NCBI GenBank assembly: GCA_028869035.1
Contig: JAGWTL010000150.1
Coordinates: 1 to 7,063 of the forward strand
Direction of reading: 5' to 3'
Source: Burkholderiales bacterium
Lineage (GTDB): Bacteria > Pseudomonadota > Gammaproteobacteria > Burkholderiales > Burkholderiaceae_C
DNA length: 7,063 bases
Position 1 is the first letter of the stretch, and every line of letters begins with the position of its first letter. The notes under the pieces were generated by a model. It made no database searches. It had not been told where the DNA came from and saw only the letters and a program-made list of their open reading frames with translations. Of this stretch, positions 1-6,227 are shown in pieces. The translations under genes and the position numbers were made by a program.

Positions 1-740
1 CCGCGCCGCTCGCTGTCAACAATCATTCGATGCGGCTTCTCCCCCAGAGCCTCGCCATACTGCTTGAAGTAACGCATGGCCTCCTCGTCGAAGAACTCGG
101 GCAATTCACTGGTGGCCACCGGCTGGCCGTTGATGGTCAGGCGTTTGTTGAGGTAGGCCACCTCGTCACCCGGCACGCCGACCACCCGCTTGATGTAGTC
201 CTGGCTGGGTCGCGGCGGGTAGCGGAAGACCATGACATCGCCGCGCTGGGGCTTGTTACCCTCGGTCAGCTTGGTGTTGAGCACCGGCAAGCGGATGCCA
301 TAGTGGTATTTGTTGACCAGGATCAGATCGCCCACCAGCAGCGTGGGAATCATGGAGCCGGACGGGATCTTGAAAGGCTCGAACAGGAAGGAGCGCAGCA
401 GGAAAACCACCACGATCACCGGAAACAGGCCGGCGGTCCAGTCCAGCCACCAGGGCTGCTTCAGCAGCCGCTCGCGCGCCTGGGCCACTTCCCCGCCCTC
501 GTCCACGGCGATGCCCTGCTGCTGCAGGCCTGTGCGCCGCTGCAAGGCCTCGGCCTCCAGTCGGGCCGCCGCGGCCTGGCGTCGCGGCAGGAAATGAAAG
601 CGCTCGGCCAGCCAGTACAGGCCCGTCACGACCGAGGCCAGGAACAGCAGGAGTGCGAAGTTGCCTTCGATCGCGCCGAAATACCAGGCGCCTATATAGC
701 CAGCGAAAGCCGCCAGCACCATGGAGGTGAGGATCTGCAT
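1..740 (-). CDS. lepB: Signal peptidase I (LepB), 3' part beyond window
   Basis: Membrane serine protease of family S26 that removes signal peptides from exported proteins at the outer face of the inner membrane. The frame is open from an ATG at 740 to the window edge, giving 246 residues with the C-terminus missing. Hydrophobic segments lie at about residues 3-21, 27-46 and 101-120; a polar, charged stretch of about 55 residues separates the last two. The catalytic serine sits in PSGSM (Ser129, equivalent to E. coli Ser90) and the general-base lysine in DYIKRVVGVPGD (Lys184, equivalent to E. coli Lys145). The later conserved box around GDNRDNS falls outside the window. The start ATG overlaps the lepA TGA by one base (TGATG), so translational coupling is likely. 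The lepA-lepB order is usual in proteobacteria, often followed by rnc and era, which are not visible here. Identification is firm from both catalytic motifs. Confidence 0.96.
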   Translation of the reverse strand, partial: MQILTSMVLAAFAGYIGAWYFGAIEGNFALLLFLASVVTGLYWLAERFHFLPRRQAAAARLEAEALQRRTGLQQQGIAVDEGGEVAQARERLLKQPWWLDWTAGLFPVIVVVFLLRSFLFEPFKIPSGSMIPTLLVGDLILVNKYHYGIRLPVLNTKLTEGNKPQRGDVMVFRYPPRPSQDYIKRVVGVPGDEVAYLNKRLTINGQPVATSELPEFFDEEAMRYFKQYGEALGEKPHRMIVDSERR

Positions 741-2548
741 CAATCCTCCACCTGCAAAATCGCCAGGAAGGCTTCCTGGGGCACTTCCACCGAACCGATC
801 TGTTTCATGCGTTTCTTGCCTGCTTTTTGTTTCTCGAGGAGCTTGCGCTTGCGGCTGATGTCACCGCCGTAGCATTTTGCCAGCACGTTCTTGCGCAAGG
901 CCTTGATGTTCTCGCGCGCGATGATGTTCGCGCCGATGGCCGCCTGGATGGCCACGTCGAACTGCTGGCGGCTGATGATCTCGCGCATCTTGGCCGCCAC
1001 GGCACGGCCACGGTAAGGCGCCTGGCTGCGGTGCACGATGATGGACAGGGCGTCGACCTTGTCGCCGTTGAGCAGGATGTCGACCTTGACCACGTCGGAG
1101 GCGCGGTATTCCTTGAACTCATAGTCCATGCTGGCGTAACCACGGCTCACCGACTTGAGCTTGTCGAAGAAGTCCAGCACGATCTCACCCAGGGGCAGTT
1201 CATAGGTCAGCATGACCTGGCGGCCGTGGTAGGCCATGTTGAGCTGCACGCCGCGCTTCTGGTTGGCCAGGGTCATGACCGGGCCCACATATTCCTGCGG
1301 CATGTACAGATGCACGGTCACAATGGGCTCGCGGATCTCCTGGAGCTGGCTCTGATCCGGCATCTTGGACGGGTTCTCGACCATGAGGACCTCGCCGTCT
1401 CCCCGGAGCACCTGGTAGACCACGCTGGGCGCGGTGGTGATCAGGTCCTGGTCGAACTCACGCTCCAGCCGTTCCTGCACGATCTCCATGTGCAGCAGGC
1501 CCAGGAAACCACAGCGGAAACCAAAACCCAGGGCCTGCGACACCTCGGGCTCGAAATGCAGGGAGGCATCGTTGAGCTTGAGCTTCTCCAGGCTGTCTCG
1601 CAGGGCTTCGTACTGATTCGCCTCGGTCGGGTACAGACCGGCAAACACCTGCGGCTGGATCTCCTTGAAACCGGGCAGCGCCTCGCTGGCTGGCCCGGCA
1701 TTGTTGGGCAGCTTCTTTTCCAGCGTCACGGTATCGCCCACCTTGGCCGCCTGCAACTCCCGGATACCGGCAATGATGTAACCCACTTCTCCGGCCCGCA
1801 GCGACTCACGCGGCTGATTGGCCGGCGTGAACACGCCCAGGCTGCCGGCTTCATAAACGGCATTGGCGGCCATCAGCCTGATGCGCTCGCCCTTGAGCAG
1901 CCGACCATCGACCACCCGCACCAGCATGACCACGCCAACGTAGCTGTCGAACCAGCTGTCGACGATCATGGCGCGCAGGGGACCGTCCGCCTGGCCCTTG
2001 GGCGCCGGAATCCGGGCCACGATGGCCTCCAGGATGTCGTCCACGCCCATGCCGGTCTTGGCCGAGCAGGGGATGGCGTCGTCGGCGTCGATGCCGATCA
2101 CGTCCTCGATCTCGGCCTTGGCATTCTCGGGATCGGCATTGGGCAGATCCATCTTGTTGAGCACCGGCACCACCTCCACACCCAGGTCCAGGGCGGTGTA
2201 GCAGTTGGCCACCGTCTGTGCTTCCACACCCTGGCTGGCGTCAACCACCAGCAGCGCACCTTCGCAGGCGGACAAGGAGCGGCTGACCTCGTACGAAAAA
2301 TCCACGTGGCCGGGTGTGTCGATCAGATTCAGGTTGTAGACCTGGCCGTCCCGGGCCTTGTATTGCAGCGCAGCGGTCTGCGCCTTGATGGTTATCCCAC
2401 GCTCTTTTTCGATATCCATGGAGTCGAGCACCTGTGCCTCCATCTCGCGATCTTCAAGTCCGCCACAACGCTGGATCAGCCTGTCAGCCAGCGTCGATTT
2501 GCCATGATCGATGTGCGCAATGATCGAAAAATTTCTGATGTGCTTCAT
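740..2548 (-). CDS. lepA: Elongation factor 4 (LepA), ribosomal back-translocase GTPase
   Basis: Ribosome-associated translational GTPase related to EF-G, proposed to back-translocate stalled ribosomes or help 30S assembly; cytoplasmic or membrane-associated. The 602-residue length is normal for the family. The G domain is intact: the P-loop AHIDHGKST (residues 11-19), RGITI of switch I (50-54), DTPGH (77-81), NKMD (131-134) and SAK (162-164). The EF-G-like domains II, III and V follow, then the LepA-specific C-terminal domain (about 490-602) with the conserved YGGDISRKRKLLEKQK. LepA orthologues begin M-x-HIRNFSIIAHIDHGKST or close to it, which fixes the ATG at 2548; the TTG just before it (2551) is less likely. 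No convincing Shine-Dalgarno sequence precedes the ATG. An intrinsic terminator lies about 42 bases upstream, so expression may depend on readthrough or on an unseen promoter. The stop overlaps the lepB start. Confidence 0.98.
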   Translation of the reverse strand: MKHIRNFSIIAHIDHGKSTLADRLIQRCGGLEDREMEAQVLDSMDIEKERGITIKAQTAALQYKARDGQVYNLNLIDTPGHVDFSYEVSRSLSACEGALLVVDASQGVEAQTVANCYTALDLGVEVVPVLNKMDLPNADPENAKAEIEDVIGIDADDAIPCSAKTGMGVDDILEAIVARIPAPKGQADGPLRAMIVDSWFDSYVGVVMLVRVVDGRLLKGERIRLMAANAVYEAGSLGVFTPANQPRESLRAGEVGYIIAGIRELQAAKVGDTVTLEKKLPNNAGPASEALPGFKEIQPQVFAGLYPTEANQYEALRDSLEKLKLNDASLHFEPEVSQALGFGFRCGFLGLLHMEIVQERLEREFDQDLITTAPSVVYQVLRGDGEVLMVENPSKMPDQSQLQEIREPIVTVHLYMPQEYVGPVMTLANQKRGVQLNMAYHGRQVMLTYELPLGEIVLDFFDKLKSVSRGYASMDYEFKEYRASDVVKVDILLNGDKVDALSIIVHRSQAPYRGRAVAAKMREIISRQQFDVAIQAAIGANIIARENIKALRKNVLAKCYGGDISRKRKLLEKQKAGKKRMKQIGSVEVPQEAFLAILQVED

Positions 2549-2590
2549 CAAGGGAAACGCTTAAGTGGTTGAATTTAAAAAGGCGCAGGC

Positions 2591-2624
2591 AAGAAAAAAG
2601 GGCGCGTCGGGTAGTGACGCGCCC
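2591..2624 (-). terminator. Intrinsic terminator upstream of lepA
   Basis: On the minus strand a perfect 9-bp stem, GGGCGCGTC (2624-2616) pairing with GACGCGCCC (2608-2600), encloses a 7-base loop (ACTACCC). It is followed at once by six T (2599-2594), then CTT. This is the textbook form of a Rho-independent terminator for transcripts running toward lepA. It lies about 42 bases before the lepA start, too far from the mucD stop (424 bases) to be simply the mucD terminator, and another hairpin already fits that role. It would therefore end a leader transcript or small RNA made from the interval between mucD and lepA. Transcription of lepA must then read through, or start in the short remaining space. 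Confidence 0.88.
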
Positions 2625-2658
2625 TGAACCAACAATCTATGGCAACTGCGATAGTTGG
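2594..2658 (-). ncRNA. Candidate small RNA of about 65 nt ahead of lepA
   Basis: A -10-like TACAAT (2670-2665) would place a transcription start near 2658. From there a short RNA would contain a 5-bp hairpin, CAACT/AGTTG with loop ATCGC (about 2657-2643), a single-stranded stretch, and then the perfect intrinsic terminator with its U-run. A hairpin, linker and strong terminator in 60-70 nt is a typical Hfq-type small-RNA layout. The -35 region is weak: with 17-base spacing the hexamer is CTGTAC. The same segment could instead be the end of a longer leader started from the promoter at 2889-2917. I recognise no known RNA family. The start is inferred; the 3' end is well supported. Confidence 0.33.
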
Positions 2659-2739
2659 AGCTTCATTGTAGGCAAAAAGGGTGCCCCGTACAGTCCGAAA
2701 AATCGCAAATTTCCGTCGTTGCGACGTCACAACAGGATT

Positions 2740-2759
2740 TTATTAACAGTTTATCAACA
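2740..2759 (+). repeat. Tandem 11-base repeat resembling DnaA boxes
   Basis: Two nonamers, TTATTAACA (2740-2748) and TTATCAACA (2751-2759), are repeated in the same orientation with an 11-base period, one helical turn, and both are followed by G. Each differs from the DnaA-box consensus TTATNCACA only at the sixth position (A for C). Weaker inverted matches lie nearby, such as TGTGGATCC (2799-2807). They could equally be operator half-sites for another regulator or chance. Confidence 0.35.
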
Positions 2760-2801
2760 GATTTCGAGGCGATGGGCCTGAACAACTTGTGGGTGATCTG
2801 T

Positions 2802-2831
2802 GGATCCCTCTGTATGGAGGTCCATAGATCC
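2802..2831 (-). repeat. Imperfect inverted repeat in the lepA leader region
   Basis: On the minus strand GGATC (2831-2827) followed by TATGG (2826-2822) can pair with CCATA (2817-2813) and GATCC (2806-2802). The loop is four bases (ACCT) and six extra bases (2812-2807) bulge on the 3' side. In RNA this would make a two-part hairpin within the predicted leader transcript; in DNA it is a two-fold symmetric site that could bind a regulator. There is no T-run after it on either strand, so it is not a terminator. Confidence 0.45.
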
Positions 2832-2888
2832 CGCATGGTGGATTCGGAGCCAAGCTATATGCACGTAATGAGCGTCTGGCCCTTCTGT

Positions 2889-2917
2889 ATTCTAACCAAA
2901 TTGTCCTTTTCCGGCAA
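2889..2917 (-). promoter_or_regulatory. Sigma-70-like promoter facing lepA
   Basis: On the minus strand, TTGCCG (2917-2912) is separated by exactly 17 bases from TAGAAT (2894-2889). The hexamers match the consensus at 4 of 6 and 5 of 6 positions, in the AT-rich part of the interval. The predicted start is near 2882. A transcript would run about 290 nt to the intrinsic terminator at 2591-2624, or through it into lepA and lepB as a leader of about 335 nt. This is the best housekeeping promoter I can see for lepA-lepB. Confidence 0.5.
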
Positions 2918-2994
2918 TTAAGTCAGTAAATACAAACTTATATTCTGAAAAAGATATCGGGGAATTTTTAGAGAAATTTTTGAGTCCATGGGCG

Positions 2995-3032
2995 AAAAAG
3001 CGATAACCCCCAGCCCGAGTCGGGTTGGGGGT
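2995..3032 (-). terminator. Probable terminator of the sigma-E operon after mucD
   Basis: Starting 15 bases after the mucD stop, the minus strand reads ACCCCCAACCCG (3032-3021), loop ACT, CGGGCTGGGGGT (3017-3006). This is a 12-bp stem with one A-C mismatch. Five T follow at 2999-2995, six bases after the stem. The stem is very stable and well placed, but the T-run is short and slightly displaced, so termination may be incomplete. The opposite strand has no T-run, so it would act only on transcripts from mucD. Confidence 0.68.
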
Positions 3033-3047
3033 CTGATGCGCCAAGGT

Positions 3048-4517
3048 TCAGCGCTGGGGCCGGATCACCGCATATTGGGCCCATTCCCCACGGCGGAACA
3101 GCACATGCACAGGCTTGCCTTTCTCCAGTTTGCCCAGCAAGGCCTCGAATTCACGCACGCTGCTCACCTCGACATTGGCCAGGGCCATGATCACATCTCC
3201 CTCGCGCAAACCGGCGCGGGCCGCCGCCTCGACAGTCGACTCGACCCGCACACCCCCCTTGAGCCTGAGTTCCTTTTTCTGGGCCTCGCTCAGATCGGTC
3301 ACCGTCAAGCCCAGCGTCGGCGCTGCGCCGGAACGCGGTTTGTCCTCGCGCTCCTTGCGCGCCACCGGTTTCTCGACCTCGAATTCACCAATGGTGACCG
3401 ACAGGTCCTTGCTGGCGCCACGGCGGAACACCGTCAGGGTGCTGCGTGTGCCCGGCTTGAGGCCGCCCACCATGCGCGGCAGATCGGTTGATTTTTCGAT
3501 CGCCTTGCCATCGACCCGGGTGATGATGTCGCCAGCCTCCACACCGGCCTTCTCGGCCGGCGAACCGCTCTCGACCCCGCGCACCAGCGCGCCTTGAGGC
3601 TTGCCCAGACCGATGGCCTCGGCCACCTCCTTGGTCACCTGATCGATCTGCACGCCGATGCGCCCGCGCGTCACGCGCCCGCTGGCCCGCAGTTGCTCGC
3701 TGACGCGGATCGCCTCGTCGATCGGAATGGCAAAGGCGATGCCCATGTAACCACCCGAGCGCGAATAGATCTGGCTGTTGATGCCCACCACCTCGCCGCG
3801 CAGGTTGATCAGCGGCCCGCCCGAATTGCCGGGATTGATCGCTACGTCGGTCTGGATCAGGGCCAGATAGTCACCCGTGTCACGCTGCTTGGCGCTGACG
3901 ATACCGGCCGTCACGGTGTTCTCCAGGCCGAAGGGTGAGCCGATGGCCATGACCCATTCGCCGACCTTGAGGCGGCTCACATCACCCACCTTGACCGCCG
4001 GCAGTCCCGTGGTCTCGATCTTCACGACGGCCACATCGGTGCGCTTGTCGGCGCCGACGATCTTGGCCTTGAACTCGCGCTTGTCCGTCAGCGTGACGAT
4101 GACCTCGTCGGCGCCATCCACCACATGCGCATTGGTCATGATGTAACCGTCCGCCGAGACGATGAAACCCGAGCCCACGCCGCGCGGCTGGTCCTCAGGC
4201 TGGGGCCGGCCCGAACGCGGCGTCTGACGCGGAACGTTCGGTGGCACCGGCAGACCGAAGCGCCGGAAGAACTCCAGCATCTCTTCGTCCGTCGCGCCGT
4301 CTTCGGCGCTACGCGCACTGACCTTCTCCAGGGTCCGGATATTGACGACCGAAGGCCCGACCTGATCAACGAGTTCGGTGAAATCCGGCAGGCCGCGACC
4401 CTGGGCAGCGGCCGTGCCGCTCACAGCGTAGCCAACCACCAGCAGCAGCAGGGCCATCCCCCATGTGTACAGCTTGCGCCTGAGTTGGGCAGGCATCGGT
4501 AAAGCCATCGCAGACAT
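3048..4517 (-). CDS. mucD: Periplasmic HtrA/DegP-family serine protease (MucD)
   Basis: Trypsin-like periplasmic protease/chaperone of family S1C that degrades misfolded envelope proteins and works with the sigma-E pathway. Numbered from the ATG at 4517 (489 residues), a signal peptide with hydrophobic core MALLLLVVGYAV ends near TAAAQ (about 35-39). The catalytic triad is complete: His131 in TNAHVV, Asp161 in RTDVAVVK and Ser232 in GNSGGP. Two PDZ domains follow (about 285-376 and 400-480), as in DegP, DegQ and MucD but not single-PDZ DegS/AlgW. The start is uncertain. ATG 4517 has GAGG six bases upstream and gives a conventional signal peptide. ATG 4580 overlaps the rseB stop (ATGA) and has GGAG eight bases upstream, but adds 21 residues encoded by AT-rich DNA with an unusual N-terminus. 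ATG 4529 lacks a ribosome site. It directly follows rpoE-rseA-rseB, the arrangement for which Pseudomonas mucD is known. Confidence 0.95.
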   Translation of the reverse strand: MSAMALPMPAQLRRKLYTWGMALLLLVVGYAVSGTAAAQGRGLPDFTELVDQVGPSVVNIRTLEKVSARSAEDGATDEEMLEFFRRFGLPVPPNVPRQTPRSGRPQPEDQPRGVGSGFIVSADGYIMTNAHVVDGADEVIVTLTDKREFKAKIVGADKRTDVAVVKIETTGLPAVKVGDVSRLKVGEWVMAIGSPFGLENTVTAGIVSAKQRDTGDYLALIQTDVAINPGNSGGPLINLRGEVVGINSQIYSRSGGYMGIAFAIPIDEAIRVSEQLRASGRVTRGRIGVQIDQVTKEVAEAIGLGKPQGALVRGVESGSPAEKAGVEAGDIITRVDGKAIEKSTDLPRMVGGLKPGTRSTLTVFRRGASKDLSVTIGEFEVEKPVARKEREDKPRSGAAPTLGLTVTDLSEAQKKELRLKGGVRVESTVEAAARAGLREGDVIMALANVEVSSVREFEALLGKLEKGKPVHVLFRRGEWAQYAVIRPQR

Positions 4518-4576
4518 CTTGAACCTCATGTGATCAAACGATAAAAACAAAACTGGAATGCCGTGGGGCCGTGATT

Positions 4577-5608
4577 TCATGGCACGCGCTCCAACCCCTG
4601 GGCAAAAGCCTGCAAGGTCTGGGCCGGAACCTCACCCACAAGCGTGAGCCACCAGGCCTTGCCGCCACCCTGCATACGACGCACCAGGGCATGGGTGGCG
4701 CCCAGAGTCTGCTGCCCTTCCTGTCCATGCCGGCGAGGATCATAGGCCTCGATGAAAAAGGAGACCGAAGCCAGGCCATCGGAAAACACCCACTGCACGG
4801 CATCTTCACCGGAGGCCGAGGGGCGCCGGTAGCAACTCATGGGACGGAAGCCGGGCACCTCCTGGGCCAGCCGCCACCCCTCGGTGGCCGGCGTCGTTTT
4901 GACCAAAGCGGGGGTTTCCACCTTGTAGCCTTCGGTATTACCCATCATGCGGCTGAGTTTGTCCATGCTGACTGGCGCATCCAGTTGCAGTTCGGAGAAA
5001 GCCACCTGTTCCAGCACCCTGCCCTGGGCGTCCAGGGTCTGCAGCTTGACGACCAGACCGCTGCGTTTCTCGCTCCAGATCCGGTAACCGAAGCGCAAGC
5101 CATCCTTGGGCGCCAACTGGACAATGTCGGCCTCGAAACCGGCCACGCGCTCACTGCCCTGCGGGCTGGCGCTGTAAAACCGTTCGATCGATGCATTCCC
5201 AGACTTGAGCAGGTGCGGAAACAGGCCCAGGGCCTCTCGCTTTTCCGTCACGGCCACGCGGCTCTGCGGCGAAAAGGTGATCACCTCGTCGTTGCGCCGG
5301 AAAGTCGAGCGTGGCGTGCCGGTCAGCGATTCCACGCGCTCCATCTGCTGCTGGCCATCACACACATGCCAGACCCGAGAACTCGCCATGCTGCCGCCGG
5401 ACGACACCACCAGCGTACCGATGTAGGCGCGGCGGCGTGGGGCCTCATGCATGCGCAGCAGCCACTCGGAAATGCTGCGTTCGCGCGGTGCGGCCTGGGA
5501 AGCGCCAGCAGCCTGCTCAGCGCGGGCCGGCAGCGCCAGCCCAGAGAGCGTGACCGCCAGCAGCAGCAGGCGAGACCAGAATAAGAACGTCAGACGGAAC
5601 ATGACCAT
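4577..5608 (-). CDS. rseB: Periplasmic sigma-E regulatory protein RseB (MucB)
   Basis: Periplasmic protein that binds the outer part of RseA and protects it from the first protease cut; in E. coli it releases RseA on sensing mislocalised lipopolysaccharide or lipoprotein. The 343 residues start with a Sec signal peptide (hydrophobic core about 14-25, cleavage predicted after ARA at residue 30). A MucB/RseB N-terminal beta-rich domain follows (about 45-215, including the typical YIGTLVV near 62-68), then a smaller C-terminal domain (about 240-340) ending in the TLQAFAQGLERVP helix. The start is taken at ATG 5608, eight bases after the rseA stop; ATG 5602 two codons later is possible, and neither has a strong ribosome site. 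The stop TGA overlaps an ATG at 4580 that could be an alternative mucD start. Position and domain pattern make the call secure although sequence conservation in this family is low. Confidence 0.93.
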   Translation of the reverse strand: MVMFRLTFLFWSRLLLLAVTLSGLALPARAEQAAGASQAAPRERSISEWLLRMHEAPRRRAYIGTLVVSSGGSMASSRVWHVCDGQQQMERVESLTGTPRSTFRRNDEVITFSPQSRVAVTEKREALGLFPHLLKSGNASIERFYSASPQGSERVAGFEADIVQLAPKDGLRFGYRIWSEKRSGLVVKLQTLDAQGRVLEQVAFSELQLDAPVSMDKLSRMMGNTEGYKVETPALVKTTPATEGWRLAQEVPGFRPMSCYRRPSASGEDAVQWVFSDGLASVSFFIEAYDPRRHGQEGQQTLGATHALVRRMQGGGKAWWLTLVGEVPAQTLQAFAQGLERVP

Positions 5609-5616
5609 GGACGGAT

Positions 5617-6219
5617 TCAGCGTTCCGGGCGCTCGAAGGTGGCGTTGCGCAGGAAACCCGCCGGCATCTGCAGAGCCGAGGTGCCACCGAGCTGCTGATG
5701 CGCAGCGATCAGCTGGTCCAGCCGCGGGTCACGGATCATGACAGGGGCTTCAGCACCAGCCTGTGCCACCAAGGCCTGTTGTTGCGCGGACATCGTCCCC
5801 GGGGAAGCCAGCTGCACGGCCTTCGGCGATGGAACGGCCAATTGCCAGGCCAGCACAGCCACCACGGACAGCGAGCTCAGACCGGCCACCAGCTTCCAGC
5901 GCCAGACGCTGTCGTTGGCACTGGGCTGCGGAACCACCCGGCTGGCCTGGGCCTCCCCCAATGGGTGGCGGGCCTCAAACTGCAACCGCTCGCGCAGGCG
6001 CGCCATGAAGGCGGCATCATGCGCTCCGATGGCCGCGCCGGCCCCCGCACGCATCACATCACCGACCACGTGGTAACTGTGCCAGCAGGCTTGCGCCTCT
6101 GCACTGGACTGCAAGGCGGCCAGGGCATGGATGAGCTCAGCGCCGCGCAACTCGCCGTCGGCCAGCGCCGAAGCCAATTCATGTGCCTGATCCGCAGGCT
6201 GCCTCTGGGTGTCTTGCAT
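5617..6219 (-). CDS. rseA: Sigma-E anti-sigma factor RseA (MucA), inner-membrane protein
   Basis: Single-pass inner-membrane anti-sigma factor that sequesters RpoE in the cytoplasm until regulated proteolysis frees it. The 200-residue protein has an N-terminal cytoplasmic sigma-binding domain (about 10-90) containing HELASALADGEL and a CWHSYHVVGDVMR segment, both typical of the RseA/MucA family. One membrane segment lies at about 109-128, followed by a periplasmic tail of about 70 residues. The tail holds DPRLDQLIAAHQQLGG and SALQMPAGFLRNATFE; from memory such a tail is common in betaproteobacterial RseA, but I could not check. ATG 6219 was chosen because it begins eight bases after the rpoE stop with AGGA six bases upstream. 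A longer frame from 6330 would run back into rpoE and adds no family-like sequence. Its position between rpoE and rseB supports the assignment. Confidence 0.94.
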   Translation of the reverse strand: MQDTQRQPADQAHELASALADGELRGAELIHALAALQSSAEAQACWHSYHVVGDVMRAGAGAAIGAHDAAFMARLRERLQFEARHPLGEAQASRVVPQPSANDSVWRWKLVAGLSSLSVVAVLAWQLAVPSPKAVQLASPGTMSAQQQALVAQAGAEAPVMIRDPRLDQLIAAHQQLGGTSALQMPAGFLRNATFERPER

Positions 6220-6227
6220 CTCTGTTC

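Larger units (their letters stand above)
2549..3047. other. Gene-poor interval between mucD and lepA
   Basis: About 500 bases without a convincing protein gene, clearly more AT-rich than the flanking coding DNA, especially at about 2880-2990. From the mucD side it holds the probable mucD terminator, an AT-rich block with two AATTTTT copies 12 bases apart (2963 and 2975), and a sigma-70-like promoter facing lepA. It continues with an imperfect inverted repeat (2802-2831), an 11-base tandem repeat (2740-2759), a second possible -10 element (2665-2670) and a perfect intrinsic terminator (2591-2624). The plus-strand frames at 2569-2781 and 2655-2921 resemble no protein I recognise and run through the terminator or the promoter, so they are not called. 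The arrangement suggests a long lepA leader or one or two small RNAs. Confidence 0.8.

Noticed and set aside
30..872. A 280-codon plus-strand frame opposite lepB and the end of lepA
   Set aside because: The opposite strand encodes LepB with both catalytic motifs, so this is a shadow frame that also crosses the lepA-lepB junction.
827..2572. A 581-codon plus-strand open frame opposite lepA
   Set aside because: It mirrors lepA almost exactly, reads His/Leu/Gly-rich with no domain, and is the usual antisense shadow of a GC-rich gene. LepA on the other strand is certain.
2655..2921. An 88-codon plus-strand frame in the mucD-lepA gap (also one at 2569-2781)
   Set aside because: No recognised motif, no clear ribosome site, and they overlap the minus-strand promoter or terminator. 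Frames of this length arise by chance in a 500-base gap.
2740..2990. Chromosomal replication origin
   Set aside because: The boxes are imperfect, no dnaA, dnaN, gyrB or parAB lies nearby, and Burkholderiales origins are normally beside dnaA. Kept only as a low-interest DnaA-like cluster.
4571..5584. A 337-codon plus-strand frame opposite rseB
   Set aside because: Antisense shadow with biased composition, no family resemblance and no operon context; rseB on the minus strand fits both neighbours and family.
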